Assembly (NCBI GenBank): GCA_007858575.1
Contig: CP042279.1
Coordinates: 5,582,501-5,646,500, forward strand
Length of the DNA: 64,000 nt
DNA from: Streptomyces sp. WAC08241
GTDB lineage: Bacteria > Actinomycetota > Actinomycetes > Streptomycetales > Streptomycetaceae
Reading direction: 5' to 3'
In this document: piece after piece, positions 55,815-64,000 of the stretch
Layout: each line of letters begins with the position of its first letter
Numbering within the stretch: position 1 is the first letter of the stretch
Translations under genes and position numbers: made by a program
Notes under the pieces: model-generated
What the model saw: the letters and a program-made list of their open reading frames with translations, nothing else
The model's database searches: none
What the model was told of the DNA's origin: nothing

Positions 55815-57317
55815 TCAGCCGTACCGGCGGGGCGTCCACGCGATCGTGCGGCCGTCGCCCCGTTCCACCGTCCGGGTCTGCGAGGAGCCGATCAGGAGGA
55901 GGGTGCGCATGTCGACCTCGGACGGGTCCAGGGTCTTCAGGGTCAGGACCCGGACCGACTGCCCGGGGCCGCCGACGTCGCGGGCGACGACCACCGGGGT
56001 GTCGGGGAGCGGAGCTCCAGGAGGAGCTCGCGGGCGGCCGCCACCTGGTGGGTGCGGGACCTGGAGCCCGGGTTGTAGAGGGCGATGACCAGGTCCGCGC
56101 CGGCCGCCGCGCGCAGCCGGTCCGCGATGACGTCCCAGGGCTTGAGGCGGTCGGAGAGCGAGATCGTCGCGTAGTCGTGGCCGAGCGGGCGCCGGCCGCC
56201 GCCGCGGCCGCGTTGGCGGCGGTCACGCCCGGCAGGACCCGTACGGGAACGTCCGCGTACTCCGGTTCCGACGCCACCTCCAGGACCGCCGTCGCCATCG
56301 CGAAGACGCCCGGGTCGCCGCCCGAGACGACCGCGACCCGGTGCCCGCGCCGGGCCAGGTCGAGGGCGAACTCGGCGCGCTCCGACTCCACCTTGTTGTC
56401 GGAGCCGTGCCGCCGCTGCCCGGGGCGCAGCACCGGCACCCGGTCCAGGTAGGTGGTATAGCCGACCAGGTCGTCCGCGTTCAGCAGGGCCCCGCGCGAC
56501 TCCGGCGTCAGCCAGGGCGCGCCCGCCGGGCCCGTACCGACCACGACGACCTCGCCCCGCTCCCGTACGGGGGCTCCTCGTCGATACGGGAGGGCAGCAC
56601 GGCCACCGAGAAGTACGGGACGGACTCCGGGTCCACGTCCGCCAGGCGCTCCGTCCGCTCGCCCGCCATGAACGCCCGCTCCACGTACCGCGCGTCCTCC
56701 AGGCGCCCGGCCCGCTCCAGGCCCGCCGCACGGTGGGGAAGGTGCGGCCCAGCTTCATCACGACCGCCGAGTCCGTGCCCGCGAGCCGGGCCGTCAGCTC
56801 GTCCTCCGACAGCGTGCCCGGGACGATCGTCAGGACCTCCTCCGCCTCGCACAGCGGCTCCCCGAGCTGGCGGCGGCGGCGCTCACCGAGGTCACGCCGG
56901 GGATGACGGTCGTGTCGTAGCGGTGCGCGAGCCGCTTGTGCATGTGCTGGTACGAGCCGTAGAAGAGCGGGTCGCCTCGGCGAGGACCGCGACCGTGCGG
57001 CCCGCGTCCAGATGGGCGGCGAGCCGGGCCGCCGCCGCCTCGTAGAAGTCGTCCAGGGCGCCCCGGTAGCCGCCGGGGTGGTCCGTGGTCTCCACCGTGA
57101 GCGGGTACACGAGCCGCTCCTCGACGTGGTCCTCGCGCAGGTGCGGGGCCGCGATCGAGCGGGCGATGGAGCGCCCGTGGCGGGCCGAGTGGTACGCGAC
57201 CACGTCGGCGGACGCGATGGCCTTCACGGCGGCGAGGGTCAGGAGGTCCGGGTCGCCGGGCCCGAGCCCCACGCCGTACAGCTTGCCGACGGTGTTTCCG
57301 GCCGGGTTCCCGGTCAC
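55815..57317 (-). CDS. cobIJ: Fused precorrin-2 C20- and precorrin-3B C17-methyltransferase
   Basis: About 505 residues. The CobI half (1-245) reads GKLYGVGLGPGDPDLLTLAA, AYHSARHGRSIARSIAAPHL, GDPLFYGSYQHMHKRLAHRY and TSVSAAAAQLGEPLCEAEEV. The CobJ half (from about 255) reads VVVVGTGPAGAPWLTPESRG, ADDLVGYTTYLDRVPVLRPG, VAVVSGGDPGVFAMATAVLE and SLSDRLKPWDVIADRLRAAA, ending RTIAWTPRRYG. Catalyses two SAM steps on either side of cobG. GTG 57317 overlaps the cobH stop (GTGA). Breaks near 56976, 56866, 56723, 56572, 56187 and 56010. Confidence 0.93.
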
Positions 57318-57964
57318 TGCTGGATCTCCGCTTCGTGCGCGAGGGCGTTGATCGCGGCGGCCGTCATGGCGCTGCTGCCGCGCCGGCCCCGGACGACGAG
57401 GTGTTCGAGGCCGAGGGTGTTGGCCGCGAGGGCGTCCTTGGACTCGGCGGCGCCGATGAAGCCGACCGGTATGCCGAGGACGGCGGCGGGCCTGCCCGCG
57501 CCCTTCGCGACCATCTCCAGGAGGTGGAAGAGGGCGGTGGGCGCGTTGCCGACGGCCACGACGGAGCCTTCGAGGCGGTCGCGCCACAGCTCCATGGCGG
57601 CGGCGGAGCGGGTGGTGCCCAGCTCGGCGGCGAGGGCCGGGACGGCCGGGTCGGAGAGCGTGCAGACCACCTCGTTGTCGGCGGGCAGCCGCTTGCGGGT
57701 GACGCCGCTGGCGACCATCTGCGCGTCGCAGAGGACCGGCGCGCCCGCCCGGAGCGCGGCGCGGGCGCTCGCGACGACGCCCGGCGAGTACGCGATGTCC
57801 TGGACGAGGTCCGTCATGCCGCAGGCGTGGATCATCCGGACCGCCACCTGGGCGACGTCGGCGGGCAGGCCCGTGAGGTCCGCCTCGGCGCGGATCGTGG
57901 CAAAGGAGCGGCGGTAGATCTCCGTGCCGTCCTTCTCGTAGTCGAACATCCTGTTCTCGCTCAT
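57314..57964 (-). CDS. cobH: Precorrin-8X methylmutase
   Basis: Intact, 216 residues. MSENRMFDYEKDGTEIYRRS; VRMIHACGMTDLVQDIAYSP (catalytic His in MIHACG); APVLCDAQMVASGVTRKRLP; NAPTALFHLLEMVAKGAGRP; LGIPVGFIGAAESKDALAAN. Moves a methyl from C11 to C12 giving hydrogenobyrinate. Lies between cobG (43 bp upstream) and cobIJ (overlap). Confidence 0.97.
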   Translation of the reverse strand: MSENRMFDYEKDGTEIYRRSFATIRAEADLTGLPADVAQVAVRMIHACGMTDLVQDIAYSPGVVASARAALRAGAPVLCDAQMVASGVTRKRLPADNEVVCTLSDPAVPALAAELGTTRSAAAMELWRDRLEGSVVAVGNAPTALFHLLEMVAKGAGRPAAVLGIPVGFIGAAESKDALAANTLGLEHLVVRGRRGSSAMTAAAINALAHEAEIQQ

Positions 57965-58007
57965 CTCGTTGTGCGGGGCGCGGTGCGGGCCGTGGTGACC
58001 GCGGGGA

Positions 58008-59207
58008 TCAGATCGGTGCGGGGACGGGGACGCCGTCGACGAGGTAGCTGCCGCCGGGGCGGCGAGGACGTCGACCCAGTCGCCGTGCGGGTGGCCGCAG
58101 CGGCGCTCGCACCCGGAGTAGTGGACGGGCAGGCCGGGCGGCCGGGGACCGCGTCCGCCCGGACGTCCGCGAGGGACTTGGCGCAGCCGGGCCGCCCGGT
58201 GCAGGCGCTGACGCCGGTCCAGGGGAGTCGGGCCGGGTGATCAGGCCGCACGCCTCCAGGGCGGGCAGCCGCCCGGGGTCCGCCCCGGCGACGACGACCC
58301 CGCGCTAAGGCGTGAACCGCACCTCGTCGGCGGGCAGCAGGGCGCGCGACTGGGCGGCGGTGAGACGGCCGAGGGGGCGAGGACGTGGAGGGCGGCGGGG
58401 CCGAGGGGGCCGGGGACGGGGGTGCCCCGTGGGCGGGTACGGGTTCCCGTACGGGCTCTCTTACGGGCTCCGCCGCGATCCCGGCCGCCGCGAGCGCTCC
58501 CCGTACGTCCGCCTCGTGGCCCTCCGGCAGCTCCCGGACGCGCCAGGCGCCCGTACCGGCCGCGCGGGCGGCGGTCAGGAAGGCGCGGGCGGCGGCGAGG
58601 GCGGCGCGCGGGGCGTCGGCGGCGGCCACGCGCACGGTCCGGCCGCCGAGGCGCAGGAGCGCGGCGCCGGGGGCCACTGCGACCAAGGTCACATCCCCGC
58701 CGAGGCCGGTGACGTCGCCGCGGCCGTCGTCCAGGACGAAGAGGAAACGGCCCGAGAGCGCGGCGGCCCAGGGCGCGGCGCAGAGCCGTTCGTCCAGCTC
58801 GCGGGCCCACAACTGCACGTCGGCCGCGCCGAGTCCGTCGAGGCCCGAGGCCGGGGAGGCCACGATGTTGCGGACGCGCTCGTGGGTGGCGGAGGGCAGC
58901 AGGCCCGCTTCGGCCAGGAGCGCCGCGAGCTCCGCCCCGCAGTCGTCGGCCAGGCCGCGCAGCTCGGCGTTCCCGCGCGAGGTGACGCTGATCCGCCCGT
59001 CGCCGAGGGCCTCCGCCGCGTGCGCCAGCATCTCGACCTGACGGGGCGTCAACCGTCCTGCGGGCAGCCGCAGTCGGGCCAGGTGCCCGTCGTCGGCGGA
59101 GTGCAGCCGCAGCGCCCCGGGACAGGCGTCACCGCGCTCCCGCACACGGGGTGCGCCGGGGCGGGCGTCGGGGCCGGGGTCGGGGTGGGCGGCATGGCGG
59201 CGAGCAT
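58008..59207 (-). CDS. cobG: Precorrin-3B synthase (with an in-frame TAG)
   Basis: About 400 residues, nitrite/sulfite reductase-like. SADDGHLARLRLPAGRLTPR; HAAEALGDGRISVTSRGNAE (ferredoxin-like siroheme-type repeat); ERVRNIVASPASGLDGLGAA; Fe-S cysteines in ACTGRPGCAKSLADVRADA and the following SGCERRCGHPHGDW after repair near 58140. The O2-using ring contraction enzyme of the aerobic route. An in-frame TAG (58307-58305) falls where VRFTP(W)RGVVVAGADP is expected. This is a read error or a disabling mutation. ATG 59207 or 59195 as start, no clear RBS. Breaks near 59133, 58378, 58228 and 58140. Confidence 0.85.
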
Positions 59208-59260
59208 ACCCACGGGAAACCGGCGGTCGGCGGGGTGTGACCGGCCTGACTCGGGACGCC

Positions 59261-59690
59261 GGGGCGGGGTGCGCGCACCGGCTGTCCGGTCTTCCGGCGG
59301 GGGCGCGGTGGCGGGCTCGCCGGTTCTCCGGCAGGGACGTGCCGGGCGGTCGGCCGGGCCTCCGACGGGGGTGCGGCGACCGGCTGCCCGGCGGGAGTGT
59401 GCCGGTCGGCCGGCCGGGCTCCCGGCGGGGACGTGCCGGTCGGCCGGACCCCCTCCGGCGGGGGTGCCGGTCGGTCTCCCGGCTCTTCGGCGGGGATGCG
59501 GCAGCAGGTTTTCCGGCTCTCCGGCGGGGATGCGGCAGCAGGTTTTCCGGCCCTCCGACAGGGGGGACCAGTCGGCCGGGCTCCCGGCGGGGACGTGCCG
59601 GTCGGCCGGGCTCTCCGGCGGGGCACGTGCCGGGCGGTCGCCCGGATCTCCGGTGCGGAGGCACCGTCCCGCCCCCGGGCCCGGTGTGAT
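59261..59690. repeat. Field of degenerate ~35-bp tandem repeats between cobG and cobN
   Basis: About a dozen imperfect units of the form CCGG-CTCTCCGGCGGGGA-CGTGCCGGTCGG. A 30-bp block beginning CGGCGGGGATGCGGCAGCAG is identical at 59488-59517 and 59522-59551 (period 34). A 34-bp block beginning CCGGGCTCCCGGCGGGGACG is identical at 59414 and 59576. Coding-like frames are by-products of the repeat. No spacers of the CRISPR kind. Confidence 0.9.
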
Positions 59691-59734
59691 CCGCCCGACC
59701 CTCCCGCTCCCTCCAGCCCCCGGAGCGCACGATC

Positions 59735-59740
59735 TAGGAT
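59735..59740 (+). promoter_or_regulatory. -10-like TAGGAT of cobN
   Basis: TAGGAT, just before the riboswitch, placing transcription start near 59747. No clear -35. Confidence 0.4.
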
Positions 59741-59744
59741 GCAG

Positions 59745-59872
59745 AGCGGCATGGGGTCCCAGGACCCCGGGGAGGAAGCCCGGTGAGATTCCGGCGCGGT
59801 CCCGCCACTGTGAGCCGGCCCGGCACCCCCGGGCCGGTGAGTCAGGAACTCCCGCCGTACACACGACCACCC
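59745..59872 (+). promoter_or_regulatory. Cobalamin riboswitch
   Basis: The conserved core reads GGAAGCCCGGTGAGATTCCG, then GCGCGGTCCCGCCACTGTGA, a variable hairpin (GCCGGCCC...GGGCCGGT) and the terminal AGTCAGGAACTCCCGCC. Downstream, CCCGGGGCGCGG/ACAACCCCGAGGAAGGG can pair and may hide the cobN ribosome binding site (AGGAAGGG), so control is probably translational. Adenosylcobalamin binding should lower cobN expression. Confidence 0.93.
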
Positions 59873-59909
59873 GGGGCGCGGACAACCCCGAGGAAGGGCC
59901 TGCCTCGCC

Positions 59910-62900
59910 ATGCTCCTGCTGCTGTCGCACTCCGACACCGACCTGCTCAGCGCCCGCGCGGCCGGCGGCCCGGTCGCGTACCGGTTCGCCAACCCCTCCC
60001 GGCTCCCGCTGGCCGACCTGAACGGCCTCCTCGACGGCGTCGAGCTCGTCGTCGTCCGGCTCCTCGGCGGGCTCCGCTCCTGGCAGGACGGGCTCGACGC
60101 GATCCGCGCCGCCGGAAAGCCGGTGGTCGTGCTCAGCGGCGAGCAGGCACCCGACGCGCAGCTCATGGAGGCGTCCACCGTGCCCGTCGGCGTCGCCACC
60201 GAGGCGCACGCCTACCTGGCGCACGGCGGCCCCGCCAACCTGGAGCAGTTGGCCCGCTTCCTCTCCGACACCGTCCTGCTCACCGGCCACGGCTTCGAGG
60301 CCCCGGCCGCCGCTCCCCACCTGGGGCCCGCTGGAGCGCACCCCGAAGGCCACCGACGGCCCGACGATCGCCGTGCTCTACTACCGCGCCCACCACATGA
60401 GCGGCAACACCGCCTTCGTCGGCGCCCTGTGCGACGCGATCGAGGACGCCGGCGCGCGGGCCCTCCCGCTGTACGTGGCGTCCCTGCGCGCCCCCGAGCC
60501 GGAGCTGCTCGACGTCCTCCGTACCGCCGACGCCCTCGTCACCACCGTCCTCGCGGCGGGCGGCACCAAGCCGGCCGAGGCGCAGGCCGGCGGCGACGAG
60601 GAGGCCTGGGACGCGGGCGCGCTCGCCGCGCTCGACGTGCCGATCCTCCAGGCCCTGTGCCTGACCGGCTCCCGCGCGGCCTGGGAGGAGAACGACGAGG
60701 GCCTCTCCCCGCTGGACGCCGCCGGCCAGGTCGCCGTCCCCGAGTTCGACGGCCGCCTGATCACCGTCCCGTTCTCCTTCAAGGAGATCGACGAGGACGG
60801 CCTGCCCGCGTACGTGGCGGACGCCGAGCGCGCGGCCCGCGTCGCCGGGATCGCCGTGCGGCACGCCCGCCTCCGGCACATCCCGAACGCCGAGAAGAAG
60901 CTGGCGCTGGTCCTCTCCGCGTACCCCACCAAGCACTCCCGCATCGGCAACGCCGTCGGTCTCGACACCCCCGCCTCCGCCGTCTCCCTCCTGCGCCGCC
61001 TGATCGCGGAGGGGTACGACTTCGGACCCGCCGAGGAGCTCCCCGGCCTGGTCTCGGGCGACGGCGACGAGCTGATCTACGCCCTCATCGAGGCCGGCGG
61101 CCACGACCAGGACTGGCTGACCGAGGAGCAGTTGGCCAAGAACCCGGTCCGCATCCCGGCCGCCGACTACAAGCGCTGGTACGCCACCCTCCCCGAGGAG
61201 CTGCGCACGCGGGTCGAGGAGCACTGGGGCCCGGCGCCCGGCGAGATGTTCCTGGACCGGTCGCGGAACCCGGAGGGCGACATCGTGCTCGCTGCCTTGC
61301 GGCGCGGGAACCTCCTCGTCCTCATCCAGCCGCCGCGCGGCTTCGGGGAGAACCCGATCGCGATCTACCACGACCCGGACCTCCCGCCGTCCCACCACTA
61401 CCTGGCGGCCTACCGCTGGATCGCGGCCCGCGCCGAGGACGGCGGCTTCGGCGCCGACGCCATGGTGCACCTGGGCAAGCACGGCAACCTGGAGTGGCTG
61501 CCCGGCAAGAACGCCGGCCTGTCCGCCGCCTGCGGCCCGGACGCGGCCCTCGGCGACATCCCGCTGGTCTACCCGTTCCTGGTCAACGACCCGGGCGAGG
61601 GCACCCAGGCCAAGCGGCGCGTGCACGCCACCCTGGTCGACCACCTGGTGCCGCCGATGGCCCGCGCCGACTCGTACGGCGACATCGCGCGCCTGGAGCA
61701 GCTCCTCGACGAGTACGCGCAGATCTCCTCCATGGACCCGGCGAAGCTGCCCGCGATCCGCGCCCAGATCTGGACCCTGATCCAGGCCGCCAAGCTCGAC
61801 CACGACCTGGGTCTGGAGGAGCGCCCGGAGGACGACGGGTTCGACGACTTCCTGCTGCACGTCGACGGCTGGCTGTGCGAGGTCAAGGACGCCCAGATCC
61901 GCGACGGCCTGCACGTCCTCGGCGGCGCCCCGACCGGCGAGGCCCGGGTCAACCTGGTCCTCTCCATCCTGCGCGCCCGCCAGATCTGGGGCGGCACCCA
62001 GGCCCTGCCCGGTCTGCGCGAGGCGCTCGGCCTGGACGAGTCGGCTGCGACCCGCACCACCGCCGACGAGGCGGAGGCGAAGGCCCGCGAGCTGGTCGAG
62101 GCGATGGAGGCCGCCGACTGGGCGGTCGAGGCCGTTCCCGCCGACCAGAGCCCCGAGGTCCGGGCCGTGCTGCGGTTCGCCGCCGAGCAGGTCGTGCCGC
62201 GCCTGGCCGCCACCACCGACGAGCTGGCGCACGCCGTGCACGCGCTCAACGGCGGCTTCGTCCCGGCCGGTCCGTCTGGCTCGCTCCCTCCGGGGCCTGG
62301 TCAACGTCCCGCCGACCGGCCGCAACTTCTACTCGGTCGACCCGAAGGCCGTCCCTCCCGGCTCGCCTGGGAGACCGGCCAGGCGCTCGCGGACTCGCTC
62401 CTGGAGCGCTACCGCACCGACAACGGCGACTGGCCGACCTCCGTGGGCCTCTCCCTGTGGGGCACGAGCGCGATGCGCACCGCCGGCGACGACGTGGCCG
62501 AGGCGCTCGCCCTGCTCGGCGTCCGCCCGCTGTGGGACGAGGCCTCGCGCCGCGTGAACGGCCTGGAGCCGATCCCGCTCGCCGAGCTCGGCCGTCCGCG
62601 CATCGACGTCACCCTGCGCATCTCGGGCTTCTTCCGCGACGCGTTCCCGCACGTCATCGGCCTCCTGGACGACGCCGTACGGCTCGTGGCCGGCCTTGAG
62701 GACGAGTCCGCGTCGGACAACCACGTACGGGCCCACGCGCAGGCCGACCTGGCCGAGCACGGCGACGAGCGGCGCGCCACGACCCGCATCTTCGGCTCGC
62801 GGCCGGGGACGTACGGCGCGGGCATCCTCCAGCTCATCGACTCCCGCGACTGGCGCACGGACGCCGACCTCGCCGAGGTCTACACGGTGTGGGGCGGTTA

Positions 62901-63517
62901 CGCGTACGGGCGCGGGCTCGAAGGCGCCCGGCGCGGGCCGAGATGGAGACCGCGTACAAGCGGATCGCGGTGGCCGCGAAGAACACGGACACCCGCGAGC
63001 ACGACATCGCGGACTCGGACGACTACTTCCAGTACCACGGCGGCATGGTGGCGACCGTCCGCGCGCTCAAGGGCACGGCCCCCGAGGCGTACATCGGCGA
63101 CTCGACCCGCCCCGAGACCGTCCGCACCCGCACGCTCGTCGAGGAGACCTCCCGGGTCTTCCGGGCCCGCGTGGTCAACCCGCGCTGGATCGAGGCGATG
63201 CGCCGCCACGGCTACAAGGGCGCGTTCGAGCTGGCGGCGACCGTCGACTACCTCTTCGGGTACGACGCCACGACGGGCGTGGTCGCGGACTGGATGTACG
63301 ACAAGCTGACGCAGGAGTACGTCCTCGACCCGGAGAACCAGGCCTTCCTGAAGGAGGCCAACCCCTGGGCCCTGCACGGCATCGCGGAGCGCCTCCTCGA
63401 AGCCGAGTCCCGGGGCATGTGGGAGAAGCCGGATCCGGATACGCTCGCCGCGCTGCGGCAGGTGTTCCTGGAGACGGAGGGCGACCTGGAGGGGACGCGG
63501 ACTCCTCCGAGGACTAG
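59910..63517 (+). CDS. cobN: Cobaltochelatase large subunit
   Basis: About 1,200 residues. ATG 59910 (MLLLLSHSDTDLLSARAAGG) behind AGGAAGGG; ALYYRAHHMSGNTAF-like core (LYYRAHHMSGNTAFVGALCD); KLALVLSAYPTKHSRIGNAV; AMVHLGKHGNLEWLPGKNAG; PGTYGAGILQLIDSRDWRTD; AEVYTVWGGYAYGRGLEGAP; DSDDYFQYHGGMVATVRALK. Inserts Co2+ into hydrogenobyrinate a,c-diamide with CobS/CobT-like ATPases, which are not in the window. Breaks near 60320, 62285, 62300, 62350, 62930 and 63497. Under the cobalamin riboswitch. Confidence 0.96.
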
Positions 63518-63518
63518 G

Positions 63519-63541
63519 CCCTGACGCCTAGGACGTCAGGG
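63519..63541. terminator. Hairpin between cobN and the ABC-F gene
   Basis: CCCTGACG (63519-63526) pairs with CGTCAGGG (63534-63541), loop CCTAGGA. It includes the stop of the ABC-F gene and follows the cobN stop by one base. Confidence 0.6.
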
Positions 63542-64000
63542 CGGCCTCCGGGGCCAGTGCGAGCACGCGGCCCCGGAAGCCTGCCCGCAGCCGCCGGTCG
63601 TGGCTGACGACGACCAGCGTGCCCCGGTACGCGGCGAGGGCCGCCTCGATCTCTCCACCAGGCCCGGGGCCAGGTGGTTGGTGGGCTCGTCGAGGAGGAG
63701 CAGGTCGGCGGGCGAGGTCACGAGCCGGGCCAGCTCCAGCTTGCGGCGCTGTCCGACGGACAGGTGCCGGACGGGGGTCCCCAGGTCCCGGGCGGCGAAG
63801 AGGCCGAGGGCCAGGAGCTCGTCCGCGCGGTCCGGGTCGCGGTCCGCCCCGAAGGCCTCGGCCACCGTGCGGGGGTCGGTGGGCGGGGCCGTCTCCTGGC
63901 GGAGCAGCCCGACCCGGGCGGGCGCGCCCACGAAGCCGCCGTCCGGGGCGAGTTCGCCCGCGAGGACCTTCAGGAGGGTGGACTTCCCGGCGCCGTTCGG
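63528..64000 (-). CDS. ABC-F-type ATPase, C-terminal part (start beyond the window)
   Basis: Partial. The window edge lies inside the Walker A (PNGAGKSTLLKVLAGELAPD). Then GFVGAPARVGLLRQETAPPT, the signature VRHLSVGQRRKLELARLVTS, Walker B ADLLLLDEPTNHLAPGLVE and, after a break near 63655, TLVVVSHDRRLRAGFRGRVL. It has the soluble duplicated-ATPase style of ABC-F translation or resistance factors; this is their second cassette. The LLLLDEPTNHL motif is characteristic. Confidence 0.88.
   Translation of the reverse strand, partial: ERRREVHPPEGPRGRTRPGRRLRGRARPGRAAPPGDGPAHRPPHGGRGLRGGPRPGPRGRAPGPRPLRRPGPGDPRPAPVRRTAPQAGAGPARDLARRPAPPRRAHQPPGPGPGGEIEAALAAYRGTLVVVSHDRRLRAGFRGRVLALAPEAALTS

Noticed and set aside
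59230..59700. Possible CRISPR array in the repeat field before cobN
   Set aside because: Units are imperfect, directly adjacent and without unique spacers; no cas genes are nearby.
58312..60353. Long open frames on both strands over cobG and the repeat field
   Set aside because: They follow the repeat period or mirror cobG in the wrong frame and have no recognisable domain or RBS.
1..64000. tRNA or rRNA genes
   Set aside because: No cloverleaf-like stretch with a GTTCGA-type T loop and matching acceptor stem, and no rRNA-like sequence, was noticed on either strand.

Overview
The window is chromosomal DNA from a high-GC actinomycete, almost certainly a Streptomyces or close relative. The evidence is the very high G+C with strong third-position bias, the XRE/DUF5753 + DUF397 + ATP-binding regulatory module, the SpoIIE-type phosphatase, a T7SS-signal RHS toxin, the actinobacterial small ribosomal protein bL37, an F420/PPOX-type flavoprotein, a mycothiol-type maleylpyruvate isomerase homologue, and many GTGA/ATGA start-stop overlaps. 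A striking property of the read is that most long conserved genes (aspS, metG, cobN, acyl-CoA dehydrogenase, gcvH and others) are broken by single-base shifts, usually one base missing from a run of C or G. I treat these as probable sequencing indels and give whole-gene coordinates. Shifts are named in the entries, and exact protein lengths are estimates.

Layout. 1-8 kb: metabolic and membrane genes (mycothiol-type isomerase end, nitrilase, LURP-one protein, a surface-stalk protein coupled to a DUF4239 membrane protein, thioredoxin-NHL protein, M18 aminopeptidase). 8-18 kb: acyl-CoA dehydrogenase, SseB-like protein, gcvH, pirin, AI-2E-type transporter, PAS-GAF-SpoIIE-HATPase phosphatase, aspS. 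18-24.3 kb: a minus-strand polymorphic-toxin operon (SseB-like, helical partner, RHS toxin with T7SS-type N-terminus and a C-terminal tip of unusual composition, immunity gene). 24.5-30.3 kb: PD-(D/E)XK-like protein, HTH and ATP-binding regulators divergent from XRE/DUF397, PPOX protein, DoxX, and a MarR/nitroreductase divergent pair. 30.3-44 kb: metG, a two-component system, a VWA protein divergent from a Tat-exported PhoX-like protein with a Pho box, an amino-acid permease, a FUSC transporter and several small proteins. 44-51 kb: a DrrAB-type ABC exporter followed by a MerR-PP2C fusion, VOC, UspA, and an FMN reductase/LLM monooxygenase pair.

51-63.5 kb is a cobalamin biosynthesis cluster in several transcription units: cobL-cobM, cbiD, cobK, cobIJ-cobH-cobG, and cobN behind a cobalamin riboswitch. 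It encodes most corrin-ring methylation and contraction steps plus the cobalt-chelatase large subunit. A PIN/Phd toxin-antitoxin pair and the 24-residue bL37 gene sit inside it. The window ends in an ABC-F ATPase that runs off the right edge.

The most interesting signals are the RHS toxin/immunity tip with foreign-looking base composition; the PIN/Phd pair whose palindrome covers the start codon; the 12-bp divergent cbiD/cobK start region; the tandem repeat field beside the cobN riboswitch; a palindrome shared by the pirin and LLM-monooxygenase promoters; and the MerR-PP2C fusion.
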